64,000 bases of DNA from contig NZ_CP104273.1 in the NCBI RefSeq assembly GCF_025244865.1, forward strand, positions 62,001 to 126,000, read 5' to 3'. The notes beneath the pieces are model-generated. The model had not been told where the DNA came from, made no database searches, and worked only from the letters and a program-made list of their open reading frames with translations. The translations under genes and the position numbers were made by a program. Numbering within the stretch: the stretch's first letter is position 1; every line of letters starts with the position of its first letter. Positions 24,379 to 31,832 of this stretch are shown in pieces. Source of the DNA: Arthrobacter sp. zg-Y1110. Its GTDB lineage: Bacteria; Actinomycetota; Actinomycetes; Actinomycetales; Micrococcaceae.

Positions 24379-24672
24379 TCAGGCCGCCTGGGCGCCGACT
24401 CCGTTGATGCTCCACAGCTCCCCGGGGGTAATCCAGAAGCTGGCCGGATCGTTGGACATCAGATTCTCAAGGTGCAGGCGCATGTGATGGCCGCACAGCA
24501 TGATTTCGGCAACCGGGAAGACGAAAACGGCCCGGGCCGCGGACGGACAGTTGTCACAGGTGTCCCGGTAATCCAGGGGGCTTTCTGCACTCTGGGCAGC
24601 TAAAGCCGTGTTCAGGCGTTCGGACAGGGTTGATTCGGGAGCGGCGGGTTCCGCTGCGGTGGAAATACTCAT
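24379..24672 (-). CDS. DUF7455-like zinc-binding protein, 97 aa
   Basis: The core CDNCPSAARAVFVFP...MLCGHHMRLH matches the small actinobacterial family with C-x2-C and CGHH zinc ligands. After it comes a tail PASFWITPGELWSINGV. The product of 28709-29041 has the same core and tail, so the two are paralogues with a shared extension. Confidence 0.7.
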   Translation of the reverse strand: MSISTAAEPAAPESTLSERLNTALAAQSAESPLDYRDTCDNCPSAARAVFVFPVAEIMLCGHHMRLHLENLMSNDPASFWITPGELWSINGVGAQAA

Positions 24673-24677
24673 ACAGG

Positions 24678-24709
24678 CTATGTGTACGGCAGCCTGTCCG
24701 GCCCTCTTC
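24678..24709 (-). promoter_or_regulatory. Class A element, TACACATAG form
   Basis: Core CCGTACACATAG. The upstream box is weak (GAAGAGG). Serves the 24379 gene. Confidence 0.5.
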
Positions 24710-25154
24710 AGTCCAGGGGTTCGGGGGTGCTGCGCAGGGCAGCGGAAACAGTATGGGTGACCATGGCGGCAATGATGGCGAAAGCTCCCCAGCTCATGAC
24801 GTCCCCGGTAAAGTTGACGGCCCAGAAGAGTCCCAGGGTCACCGTCGCCAGCGCAGGCTCTACAGGGCTCCGGAAGCCGTTCCAGCCGGCCATCCCTGCG
24901 CTGATGATGTAGCCGACCGCCTTGAAGGTGCCGTAAACGGTCAGGGCGGCTATGACGATCCAGGCGCCGACCTGCTCGGGGCCGGCATACTCGAGCTGCA
25001 TCGTCAGCCGGGCAGGATCCAGTGCGATGACCTTGAAGATGGTCATCAGGGTCGGGATGGTGAAGAGCACGGTCATCACCTTCACGGAGTTCTCGTACAG
25101 CTGTCCCAGCTCACTGACTTTTACGGAATCGCGTCTGATCCTTGTTTTCTCCAT
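24708..25154 (-). CDS. Four-helix membrane protein, 148 aa
   Basis: Four hydrophobic stretches (~28-46, 60-80, 82-98 and 108-138) after a basic, polar N-terminus. No family recognised. The ATG follows AGGAGGGT, which can pair with ACCCTCCT upstream (25182-25189) and be hidden in read-through RNA. Confidence 0.62.
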   Translation of the reverse strand: MEKTRIRRDSVKVSELGQLYENSVKVMTVLFTIPTLMTIFKVIALDPARLTMQLEYAGPEQVGAWIVIAALTVYGTFKAVGYIISAGMAGWNGFRSPVEPALATVTLGLFWAVNFTGDVMSWGAFAIIAAMVTHTVSAALRSTPEPLD

Positions 25155-25189
25155 ACCCTCCTACATGCGTCGATAACTGCGTGCAGGAG
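25152..25189 (-). promoter_or_regulatory. Class B box inside an inverted repeat covering the ribosome site
   Basis: ACCCTCCTGCACGCA and CGCATGTAGGAGGGT (minus strand) are complementary at 13 of 15 positions. CGCATGT (25163-25169) is the class B core. A transcript entering from the upstream gene would fold and mask AGGAGGG. One starting here would not. Confidence 0.5.
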
Positions 25190-25203
25190 GGTGTGGGCTG
25201 CCC

Positions 25204-26079
25204 TCAGTCCAGCAGGGACGACTCCGCCTCCAACGAGCTGTGTTCCCTGGCGCCGAGGTAGTCCCACAGTTCCTGATTCGTGTCGTGGAAGGCTGTGTCC
25301 CCGGAACCGGTGGCCAGCAGGTCTGCGGAGAAGGGTGCCAGGCGGTGCATGATGACGGCCTGCAGCAGGGTCAGCTGGACGCGGTTTGCCCGCATCACGG
25401 CCGGCATCATTTCGAAGCCCTGGTGCGCGGACAGGTATTCGGCGTATTTCTCCGCAGCCCGGCGGCGGGAGCGCCTCAGAGGGGTTCTGGTGTTGTACCC
25501 CAAGGCCAGTGCATCCGAGGACTGGAGGGCGGTGACGACCTGTCGGGTGCGGGTATCGCCGGGCTCGCGCAGGTTCCACAGGTCCATGGTGGTGTCCGAG
25601 CGTCCGCCGGGAAGCATGCGGGTCCAGACCTCCGCGCGCTCGGCCCATTCCTTGTCGCTGACGCCTTCGGGGATGTTCTCGATGATGGCCTGGTAGCCGT
25701 ACTCTTCGATCCCGGGAAAACCGTCCAGTGCTTCGATGTACTCGCGGCGGTCCGTGGCCATGATGAACAGGTGCCGTCCGGTGGCGGTGTCCTGTCCGAT
25801 GCGCAGGGCCAGGGAATGGGGGTCGAACCAGACATAGTTCCGGTTCATGGATTCCTGCTCTTTGACCCAGGCGTTGTAGGCGTCGTCCAAGGGTGCCGCA
25901 GGACGGGGCCGGCCGTAGACGTCCGCGCGGTCGATGGAGTCGATGGCGGCGTCGATGAAGTATTCAGCATCGAGGCGGTCGCGGACGGGGTTCATGGCCA
26001 GGGCCAGGCGTCCAAGGAACTCAGCCGGGTCTGCACCGGGAGCAAGGCGGTATCCGTTGGGAACGTGAAGGAGTGTCAT
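25204..26079 (-). CDS. Unknown protein, paralogue of the 17980 gene product
   Basis: The 291-residue protein shares the N-terminal YRLAPGADPAEFL...VRDRLD pattern with the 17980 product. The middle holds HLFIMATDRREYIEAL, aligned with LMLLAFHGHEEYARGI in the paralogue. No catalytic signature seen. ATG after GGGGG of the class A element. Confidence 0.62.
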   Translation of the reverse strand: MTLLHVPNGYRLAPGADPAEFLGRLALAMNPVRDRLDAEYFIDAAIDSIDRADVYGRPRPAAPLDDAYNAWVKEQESMNRNYVWFDPHSLALRIGQDTATGRHLFIMATDRREYIEALDGFPGIEEYGYQAIIENIPEGVSDKEWAERAEVWTRMLPGGRSDTTMDLWNLREPGDTRTRQVVTALQSSDALALGYNTRTPLRRSRRRAAEKYAEYLSAHQGFEMMPAVMRANRVQLTLLQAVIMHRLAPFSADLLATGSGDTAFHDTNQELWDYLGAREHSSLEAESSLLD

Positions 26080-26084
26080 ACCCC

Positions 26085-26116
26085 CTATGTGTGCGGCACG
26101 GTACCGCCTTCTCCCC
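26085..26116 (-). promoter_or_regulatory. Class A element of the 25204 gene
   Basis: GGGGAGA-N18-CACATAG, then GGGGGTATG. Confidence 0.7.
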
Positions 26117-26125
26117 CGGCTCCGG

Positions 26126-26581
26126 TTATTTCCAGGGAAGGCTGGATATGGGGTCCCCGTCGGCGATGGAATGCAGCAGGATGAACTTGCCTGTCCTGCT
26201 GTCCAGTTCTTCGATCAGCATGTCGTCGTGGGCGCGCCCCGCATACATTGCGCCGGTGATGGCGGCACGTGCGTAGCCGCGTGTGCGGTGGGTCTTGACG
26301 CGCGGTATGCGTGAGGGGATGGTCGTGCGCCATACAACCGGCGGCACATACGGGGCCGGCACTTCAGGGCTCCAGAGCAGCCATGCTTCTGCAGGATCCT
26401 CGCCTCCCACCCAGCTCCAGGCCCACCCGGTGGAATGGGTGCCGGGGATGCCGAAAGCGGTCCAGGAGTCCGGACCCGTTTTGATGACACCAAGGTCAGG
26501 GCGGCCGGCGGGGCAGGCAACGGAGTTCTCGGGCAGATCGGCCAGCTCGGCCTGGGACGTCATGGTTTTGAACGGATGCAT
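26126..26581 (-). CDS. Unknown protein, 151 aa
   Basis: A compact soluble protein with Trp-rich middle (SWTAFGIPG, WAWSWVGGED, AWLLWSP). It is divergent from the HAD gene, with which it shares a perfect 21-bp inverted repeat over both start regions. Confidence 0.55.
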   Translation of the reverse strand: MHPFKTMTSQAELADLPENSVACPAGRPDLGVIKTGPDSWTAFGIPGTHSTGWAWSWVGGEDPAEAWLLWSPEVPAPYVPPVVWRTTIPSRIPRVKTHRTRGYARAAITGAMYAGRAHDDMLIEELDSRTGKFILLHSIADGDPISSLPWK

Positions 26582-26586
26582 GCCCT

Positions 26587-26618
26587 CCATGTGTGCGGCA
26601 CGGCAGCGGCCGCTCTCC
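26587..26618 (-). promoter_or_regulatory. Class A element, CACATGG form, minus strand
   Basis: Core CCGCACACATGG then AGGGCATG. Upstream box GGAGAGC at 18 bases. Serves the 26126 gene. Confidence 0.65.
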
Positions 26619-26636
26619 GATCCTTGTGCCCCGTGC

Positions 26637-26668
26637 GGGAAGTGCGGGTCGCTCCGCCGCACACATGG
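26637..26668 (+). promoter_or_regulatory. Class A element, CACATGG form, plus strand
   Basis: Identical core and ribosome site to the facing element at 26587. Upstream box GGGAAGT. Serves the HAD gene. Confidence 0.65.
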
Positions 26669-26673
26669 AGGGC

Positions 26674-27171
26674 ATGAGTACTGCAGATGACCGGCCGCTG
26701 ATCCTGCTGGATGTGGACGGCAACATCCTCACCTTCCCGGACCCTGCCAACGACTTCTCGGACCCCCGGGTGTCCTGGGCAGAGCACCCCGACGCCGGCC
26801 GGTACAACCCCCGGGTTGTGCCGTGGCTGCACGAGCTGGCCACCCTTGCCGAAGTCCGGTGGCTTACCTCCTGGCATGACGAGGCACGGACGGTTCTCGC
26901 CCCTGCCCTTGGACTGCCGGACTTCGAGGTTGAGGATTACCGCCGCTATTCCGACCCGGGCACCGACTACAAAATCCAGGCCGTCCGGCGCTACCTGGCT
27001 GCAGGGCGGAGGGTGGTCTGGATTGATGACGACATCCCGCACAGCCACGCCTACGACGATCTGTTCCACCGCGGGCAGGCCGGTTCCGGGCTGTTCATGG
27101 TCCGGCCGACGATCGAGGACGGCCTGACCGAAGCCCACATGATGCGTATCCGCTCCTTCCTGGCCGGATAG
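26674..27171 (+). CDS. HAD-superfamily hydrolase (HAD_SAK-like)
   Basis: The 165-residue protein has motif I LLDVDG (D-x-D) near residue 13, motif II LTSW near 62, a Lys (TDYKIQAV) as motif III and the acidic motif IV WIDDDIPH near 120. This resembles the small HAD phosphatases seen in RNA-repair and mobile-element contexts. Substrate unknown. Convergent with the DUF5129-like gene. Confidence 0.72.
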   Translation: MSTADDRPLILLDVDGNILTFPDPANDFSDPRVSWAEHPDAGRYNPRVVPWLHELATLAEVRWLTSWHDEARTVLAPALGLPDFEVEDYRRYSDPGTDYKIQAVRRYLAAGRRVVWIDDDIPHSHAYDDLFHRGQAGSGLFMVRPTIEDGLTEAHMMRIRSFLAG

Positions 27172-27185
27172 CCCCGGACACAGGG

Positions 27186-27229
27186 AAGGGCCCCGGGACG
27201 ACTCTTTGCGGAATCGTGCCGGGGCCCTT
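27186..27229. terminator. Bidirectional hairpin between convergent genes
   Basis: AAGGGCCCCGG pairs with CCGGGGCCCTT over a 22-nt loop. Confidence 0.75.
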
Positions 27230-27239
27230 CGTGTCTGCG

Positions 27240-28676
27240 CTAGAAGCGGGAGGAGCTTCCCGAGCCGGAGAAGCTGCCTCCGGAGGAGCCATACCCGGTG
27301 CTGGGCCGGCTGGCGGCCGCTGCTGCCTGACGGGCTGAACTCACACTGGAACGCCCTGCTGAGTAGCCGTGGTTGAACGATCCGGCGGAAATGAACACGG
27401 TGCCGGGGTAGGCGGTGTCCAGGATGCCGTTGGAACGGCGGGAGGGGCGCATGAAGGAATCGTCCATGGCCCGGCGCATCATCCTGGCTTCCTCCTGTGT
27501 CTTCGCATAGGCGTCCGACACGGCATAGGCATGCTGGCGGAGAAGCTCGGAGAGCTGCTGGCGGGCATCCCTCAGCCGGTCCAGCGCACTTTCGGGTGTG
27601 ATTGCCCGGCGACCCAGATTCTCTGCCCAGTCGGACAGATTCCGAGAGGCAGCGTCACGGAATGCGGCCAGGGCGTTGGCTGTTCCGGGAGCGCCGGGGA
27701 AGCTGACGACGTTGTCGACTTCTTCCAGGTCCTTGCGGAAAGGCGCTACCTGGCGGTCCCACGCGCTTTCCCATCCGGGCGCAAGGTTCAGCAGGGAGTT
27801 GGTGTCGGCGATCAGGTCGTCGTCACCGTCCAGCTGAACCGCGATGCGCTCATACTCTTCCGCCTTCTTGCGGTTGCGGCCCTTCTTCATTTCCTTGTCG
27901 GTGAAGGCGTGGACCGTGTTGCTCAGGGTGGTTGCCTGCGAATAGGAATCTCCGAAGACGCGGTACTTCTCCAGGACGCGGGCACCGTAGGCGGAGCCGG
28001 AAGGAATCGTGTTGGCATTCAGCTCGGTGACGTCCAGGTCGGCGGTAACGCTGGAGTAGGAGGCGTCACCCTTGCGGATTGCTTCACGGGCCAGGCGCAG
28101 GTTCCTCGCACGGACGACCAGCCGGGTAATGAAACCGGCGGCACAGCCCAGGCCCAGGAATGCCATGGTGCCGAGGAAGGCCGGGGACTTGTACCAGGGC
28201 CGGTTGATGATCTCGGCGCCGGACTCGATGCCCTTGATAGTGCCGTCGGTCCACTGGGCGTCGCGCAGGAAGTCGTAGGTCGATTCCTGGATCGCGGTAC
28301 GGTCGGCAAGGTCCACCTTGCGGTCCTCGCCCATGTAGGTTCCGACCTGCCTGCCGACCGGGTCCAGTGCGAACAGGTAGAGTCCGTCCGCCCATTTCTG
28401 TCCGTCGGCCGAAAGCCATTCGGGGTGTTCGGCGCGGGCATAGGTGAGGACTTCCTCGTTGAAGTTGTCCTCGTAGGCGCCGGCGCGGGTGTAGACGGCC
28501 ACGGTCGTCGGCTCGTAGAAGTCGATGTCCTTCACGGCCGGAATCAGGGTGTTCTTGTCCAGGACGCCGGCGGTGTCCTCAACGATGATGTCGACGGGCT
28601 TGTCTGCAAAGGCCGCCGTGGCGGTGCCGGTCAAAGCTGTCACTGCAAGAAGCAGCGCGGCGAGTGTTCTGCGCAT
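27240..28676 (-). CDS. Exported DUF5129/TPM-like membrane protein
   Basis: The 478-residue protein has a signal peptide ending AAFA, an extracytoplasmic TPM-like domain (residues ~28-150: VEDTAGVLD...), one membrane helix (~167-187) and a long cytoplasmic helical part. The Gly/Ser-rich tail (GYGSSGGSFSGSG) is typical of DUF5129 proteins of Actinobacteria. Function not established in the family. It follows the DUF7455-like gene by 32 bases and is probably in its operon. Confidence 0.72.
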   Translation of the reverse strand: MRRTLAALLLAVTALTGTATAAFADKPVDIIVEDTAGVLDKNTLIPAVKDIDFYEPTTVAVYTRAGAYEDNFNEEVLTYARAEHPEWLSADGQKWADGLYLFALDPVGRQVGTYMGEDRKVDLADRTAIQESTYDFLRDAQWTDGTIKGIESGAEIINRPWYKSPAFLGTMAFLGLGCAAGFITRLVVRARNLRLAREAIRKGDASYSSVTADLDVTELNANTIPSGSAYGARVLEKYRVFGDSYSQATTLSNTVHAFTDKEMKKGRNRKKAEEYERIAVQLDGDDDLIADTNSLLNLAPGWESAWDRQVAPFRKDLEEVDNVVSFPGAPGTANALAAFRDAASRNLSDWAENLGRRAITPESALDRLRDARQQLSELLRQHAYAVSDAYAKTQEEARMMRRAMDDSFMRPSRRSNGILDTAYPGTVFISAGSFNHGYSAGRSSVSSARQAAAAASRPSTGYGSSGGSFSGSGSSSRF

Positions 28677-28708
28677 TGGTTCCTTATGGGTTGGTCAGGG
28701 CCCGGAGG

Positions 28709-29041
28709 CTAGGAATCGGTGAGTCCGTCACCGGCACGGCGGTTGTCCGGGGCCGGTACGTCCACACCGTTCACCGTCCAGAGGTCCTCGGCGGCAACCC
28801 AGAAGGACACGGGCTGCGCTGCCATGAGTGCACCCAGGTACGCGCGCGTGTGGTGCCCGCAGAAGCGCAGGGGGTTCTCGGCGTGGGGCAGGGTGAACTG
28901 GGCTTTGGCGCCCTTGCTGCAGCGGTCGCACAGATCCAGCGCATTCAGCGGGGATTCGGGGGCGGTCTTAATCGCCTCGTTGATCTGGTCCAGCTGGACC
29001 GGGCTCAGCGTGGTCGGCTTGGTCATCGTATTGGTGCTCAT
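28709..29041 (-). CDS. DUF7455-like zinc-binding protein, 110 aa
   Basis: Core CDRCSKGAKAQFTLP...RFCGHHTRAYL plus tail SFWVAAEDLWTVNGV, the same architecture as the 24379 product. ATG after TAGGTGAC of the class A element. Confidence 0.7.
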   Translation of the reverse strand: MSTNTMTKPTTLSPVQLDQINEAIKTAPESPLNALDLCDRCSKGAKAQFTLPHAENPLRFCGHHTRAYLGALMAAQPVSFWVAAEDLWTVNGVDVPAPDNRRAGDGLTDS

Positions 29042-29046
29042 GTCAC

Positions 29047-29078
29047 CTATGTGTGCGGACCTGCCCTAGCTGCTCCCC
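29047..29078 (-). promoter_or_regulatory. Class A element of the second DUF7455-like gene
   Basis: GGGGAGC-N18-CACATAG. The boxes extend into the 3' end of the 29066 gene. Confidence 0.68.
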
Positions 29079-29353
29079 GCGCGGATCCCGGCGGTGTCGT
29101 GGATGCTCACTGCAACGTCGTAGCCCATGGACCTGAAGGAGGCTGCTGCAATGTCGGGGTCTTCGTGCAGGGCCTCGAAGGCCTTCCTGAAAGCTGCGGG
29201 GTCCACATCTTCAGGGGTTGCCGGACCGGGCTTGGGTATCCCGGCGAAGATGCTGCGGATGCGCCGTGGGAGCCCGGTGGACTGTGCCCAGGTCAGTTCG
29301 AGCCTGGTGCCGGTGGGGACGGATAGAAATCGGTGTCGTAGGGATGGCTTCAT
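29066..29353 (-). CDS. Unknown protein, 95 aa
   Basis: No family recognised. The basic N-terminal part (KPSLRHRF) leads to a helical C-terminal half (FRKAFEALHEDPDIAAASF). ATG 29353 is preferred. ATG 29365 lies inside the class B core and would be leaderless. No clear ribosome site, so the start is uncertain. Confidence 0.5.
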   Translation of the reverse strand: MKPSLRHRFLSVPTGTRLELTWAQSTGLPRRIRSIFAGIPKPGPATPEDVDPAAFRKAFEALHEDPDIAAASFRSMGYDVAVSIHDTAGIRAGSS

Positions 29354-29354
29354 G

Positions 29355-29379
29355 CCGGGGAACATGCGTCGATCCCCGG
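29355..29379 (-). promoter_or_regulatory. Class B element within a short palindrome
   Basis: CCGGGGA and TCCCCGG flank TCGACGCATGT on the minus strand, like the copy at 5703-5722. Confidence 0.45.
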
Positions 29380-29399
29380 CAGTCCGGCACCGCCTGCAG

Positions 29400-29624
29400 C
29401 TAGTTCCGGCCCACCCTCAGGACGGTTGCGTTGAGGGTTCCGGCACGGCTGACGAGGCCCCAGGTGTTCATGGGCTTCTTCCGCCCGGTGAGCAGCCAGC
29501 CCTGGGGTCCTGCCTCGGCAACCAGGGTACCCACTGTGATGATGGTTCCCTCGGGGAGGGCGTCGATGCTCTGGAGGCTGTGCATGTCCTTGCCCGCGGC
29601 TGCGGGTTCTGCGGTTGTAGTCAT
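29400..29624 (-). CDS. Unknown small protein, 74 aa
   Basis: Predicted beta-rich (GTIITVGTLVAEAGPQGWLLTGRKK), perhaps a KOW/SH3-like barrel. ATG five bases after the class A core. Confidence 0.5.
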   Translation of the reverse strand: MTTTAEPAAAGKDMHSLQSIDALPEGTIITVGTLVAEAGPQGWLLTGRKKPMNTWGLVSRAGTLNATVLRVGRN

Positions 29625-29629
29625 GGATC

Positions 29630-29661
29630 CCATGTGTGCGGAACATGCCGGCTCTCTCACC
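29630..29661 (-). promoter_or_regulatory. Class A element of the 29400 gene
   Basis: GGTGAGA-N18-CACATGG. Confidence 0.7.
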
Positions 29662-29668
29662 GGAAGGC

Positions 29669-29890
29669 TTAGGCGGAGAGCTCCTGGGCAGGCTCCGCCG
29701 AGGGAAGGTAATGGACGTCCTTCCGGGCGTGCAGAAGAACTGAGTCGTCCACGCCGTCGATGCGCACGCGCAGCAGGGTGCCCCGGGCGCCGATGATGGT
29801 GCCGGTCCGGGGGTTCAGTTCCTTGGTGGCTACCCTGGCACCGCGGACGGCGGGGACGTTGAAATGGTCTTTGATGTACTGAAGGCTCAC
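29669..29890 (-). CDS. Small KOW-like barrel protein, 73 aa
   Basis: The form YIKDHFNVPAVRGARV...GTIIGARGTLLRVRIDG resembles small phage and plasmid proteins with a KOW-like beta-barrel of unknown function. GTG start with GGAG seven bases upstream. No class A core upstream. A hairpin (GGCCCGGAG...CTCCGGGCC, 29912-29941) precedes it. Confidence 0.5.
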   Translation of the reverse strand: MSLQYIKDHFNVPAVRGARVATKELNPRTGTIIGARGTLLRVRIDGVDDSVLLHARKDVHYLPSAEPAQELSA

Positions 29891-30019
29891 TGGCCGACTC
29901 CTGTGGGGGTGGTGATGGCCCGGAGTATTAACTCTCCGGGCCTGGTCTAGCGTTTTGTGGTCTTGATTGTTTCTTCCCAGAAGACGGTAACGGGTTCCTC
30001 TCCCGGCTCTGGATTCTCC

Positions 30020-30337
30020 TTATGCTGCCTGGCGGGTCTCGACGGTTCCGGCGGTGACGAATCCGGGAATGCCGCCGGGAATCATGGCGTGGACCCGTCC
30101 GGCAATTTCCCACCGGTCAGCCTCGCGGCCGTCCTCTTCCGTGATGCCCAGCTCGGCCTTGGCCCGGGCAACCAGCTCGGGAGAGTCGATGAAGATTTTA
30201 GTGGCGCGGTCCATCAGGCGGCTCTTTGCCTTCCAGCCGATGAGCACAAGCTTGTCGCCGTTGACGGGGTATTCCGCGTCGCATCCCTGAAGGTAGGTGG
30301 TGCCGTCTTCCCGCTGCCTGACCAGTGTCTTATCCAT
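30020..30337 (-). CDS. Unknown protein, 105 aa
   Basis: The start MDKTLV is set by the class A element and GGAGAT. The protein is soluble with a central helical part (ELVARAKAELGITEEDG). The 129 bases downstream to the next gene hold an AAGGAG-preceded open frame with no start codon. Confidence 0.55.
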   Translation of the reverse strand: MDKTLVRQREDGTTYLQGCDAEYPVNGDKLVLIGWKAKSRLMDRATKIFIDSPELVARAKAELGITEEDGREADRWEIAGRVHAMIPGGIPGFVTAGTVETRQAA

Positions 30338-30342
30338 ATCTC

Positions 30343-30374
30343 CTATGTGTGCGGCATGGACCCGCTCGCTCACC
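30343..30374 (-). promoter_or_regulatory. Class A element of the 30020 gene
   Basis: GGTGAGC-N18-CACATAG, then GAGATATG. Confidence 0.7.
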
Positions 30375-30383
30375 GGGTACGGG

Positions 30384-30415
30384 AAAGGGGCGCCTCCGGT
30401 TGGAAGCGCCCCTTT
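30384..30415 (-). terminator. Terminator after GGQFA-module protein 2
   Basis: AAAGGGGCGC pairs with GCGCCCCTTT. Confidence 0.85.
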
Positions 30416-30428
30416 GGGTGGATGGTGG

Positions 30429-31313
30429 TCAGGCGGACTTGGCGGCTTCGCGCTTGAGGCGGCGCTGCTCGGCTTCCTGCTCGCGTATCTCACGCGACCG
30501 GTCATCTTCCAGCGTTACGTGCGCGTAGTAGGTGACGTTGAAGTAGTCGGACTGCATGTCGACGTCGGAACGGTTGTACGCGTTGGCGATCTCTTCGACC
30601 CGCTTGCGCAGTTCCTTGGCTTCCGGCTTTTCCCCGTACAACCGGTAGACCTCGTCGTAGTCCTCCGGATCCAGCCGGTCTTCGTCGGTGAGGCCCTGCA
30701 CGGTGATGTCCAGGGACTGGCCGCCGGCGAACTTGGAGGTGCGCACGGAGTACGTCAGCCCCTTGGGAAGGTAGTTGCCCTGGGTGGCAGCCTTCAGCTC
30801 GCTGCGGACGTCGACTGCCACCGCGGCGACGTCGCGGTACCGGTCGTATTTTCCGCCGGTTTCCAGGACGCCCTGCTGGTAGCCCTGCTGCACGGTTGCG
30901 CCCGGAGGGGTGTAGTCGGGGCTGATGGACCCGCCGGGGTGCAGCTCGGTGTTGCGCTGGGCGGCTGTTTCGCAGAAGCCCCTGCGGTCGGCTTCCTCCG
31001 CGTCGATGGCCATGTAGAAAAGTTCCTCGGCCTCTCCCCGCGGCAGGTGGGGCGTCGAGGCGACGAAATTCTCCATGTAGCGCTCAGGCATCCCGTGGTC
31101 AGCTGCCATGCGTGCCTGGAACTCGAGCTCGAAGGCCAGCCGGTCGTTCTGGATCTGCCCCATCAGCAGCTTCTCGGGGATCCGGTGGACCGGTTCTGCG
31201 TGCTTGCCCAGGCTTACGCCGGTGGCTTCGCCGTGTGCAGTGGCTGCGAACTGGCCGCCGGCGGGAATCCCCTGCGGCTGGCGGTTTCGGTTTATGTCGA
31301 TGACGTTGCTCAT
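30429..31313 (-). CDS. GGQFA-module protein 2 with LPD29-like C-terminal domain
   Basis: Residues 8-28 hold the shared module (PQGIPAGGQFAATAHGE). The C-terminal part (~170-275) has DVRSELKAAT...YSVRTSKFAGGQSLDI and later YNRSDVDMQSDYFNV, which fits the large polyvalent protein-associated LPD29 domain of phage and conjugative-element proteins. Its biochemical role is not known. ATG after GGACAGGC. The TACACAG variant core lies just upstream, and three 16-bp tandem repeats lie 44-91 bases upstream. Confidence 0.62.
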   Translation of the reverse strand: MSNVIDINRNRQPQGIPAGGQFAATAHGEATGVSLGKHAEPVHRIPEKLLMGQIQNDRLAFELEFQARMAADHGMPERYMENFVASTPHLPRGEAEELFYMAIDAEEADRRGFCETAAQRNTELHPGGSISPDYTPPGATVQQGYQQGVLETGGKYDRYRDVAAVAVDVRSELKAATQGNYLPKGLTYSVRTSKFAGGQSLDITVQGLTDEDRLDPEDYDEVYRLYGEKPEAKELRKRVEEIANAYNRSDVDMQSDYFNVTYYAHVTLEDDRSREIREQEAEQRRLKREAAKSA

Positions 31314-31320
31314 GCCTGTC

Positions 31321-31330
31321 CTGTGTACGG
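31321..31330 (-). promoter_or_regulatory. Class A-variant element (CCGTACACAG) of GGQFA-module protein 2
   Basis: Seven bases from core to ATG. No upstream GGTGAGAG box. Confidence 0.5.
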
Positions 31331-31356
31331 CGAGGGGCGTCGGCGCGCAGTTCAGC

Positions 31357-31404
31357 GACTCTGTTAGTACCGGACTCTGTTACTACGGGAGTCTGTTGGT
31401 CCGG
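31357..31404. repeat. Three tandem 16-bp repeats (iteron-like)
   Basis: GACTCTGTTAGTACCG, GACTCTGTTACTACGG and GAGTCTGTTGGTCCGG follow each other without gaps between two minus-strand genes. The 16-bp period is not a multiple of the helical turn. They could be protein-binding iterons (operator, replication or transfer site). Confidence 0.7.
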
Positions 31405-31413
31405 TCCCCTGCC

Positions 31414-31797
31414 CTACATGCTCATGGCACCGCGGAAGAGGGAGATCACGATGTTGATGACCGTGCTGAGTACGCCGAGCAGCAGCGGGACGATGACCGT
31501 AGGCGCCGTGAGCAGGGAGCCGATGATCATTGCTCCCCATACCGGCCTGGCGGCCTGACCCTGGCCGCGGCCTCGCCGGGAGGCCCACGCCCACTGCATG
31601 AGCGAGAGCACTACGATGGCTACGCCGACGAAGGCCAGGGCGCTGCCAAGGCCCGGGTACCCGTTGGTCAGGGAAGCCCAGGCGGCATCCCACCCGCGGG
31701 CGAGGTCGATTTTCCCGTCCGGGGACGCCGGAGGAAGAACGATCGGCTCAGGTGTCGGAGCGTCGGGGGCGGCGGGTGCAGGGTTCTCAGTCTTCAC
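31414..31797 (-). CDS. Two-helix membrane protein with Pro-rich N-terminus, 127 aa
   Basis: A Pro/Ala-rich N-terminus, a hydrophobic segment (~48-66), a basic loop (RRGRGQGQ) and a long hydrophobic segment (~87-118) ending FRGAMSM. The size and topology recall small conjugation-pore or pilin subunits, but no motif supports that. GTG start. It is the only gene with a CACACAG-variant core that does not encode a GGQ protein, apart from the pilin-adhesin. Confidence 0.5.
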   Translation of the reverse strand: MKTENPAPAAPDAPTPEPIVLPPASPDGKIDLARGWDAAWASLTNGYPGLGSALAFVGVAIVVLSLMQWAWASRRGRGQGQAARPVWGAMIIGSLLTAPTVIVPLLLGVLSTVINIVISLFRGAMSM

Positions 31798-31803
31798 GCT
31801 TAT

Positions 31804-31813
31804 CTGTGTGCGG
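31804..31813 (-). promoter_or_regulatory. Class A-variant element of the 31414 gene
   Basis: CCGCACACAG six bases before GTG. Confidence 0.45.
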
Positions 31814-31832
31814 CTCCCCGGCTGCGGAGCAG

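Noticed and set aside
29940..30019. Small minus-strand frame after AAGGAG between two genes
   Set aside because: About 25 codons are open to a TAG, but no ATG, GTG or TTG follows the ribosome-like site.
31414..31797. VirB2-type conjugative pilin
   Set aside because: Two hydrophobic segments are too little evidence, and no other type IV secretion genes are in the window.
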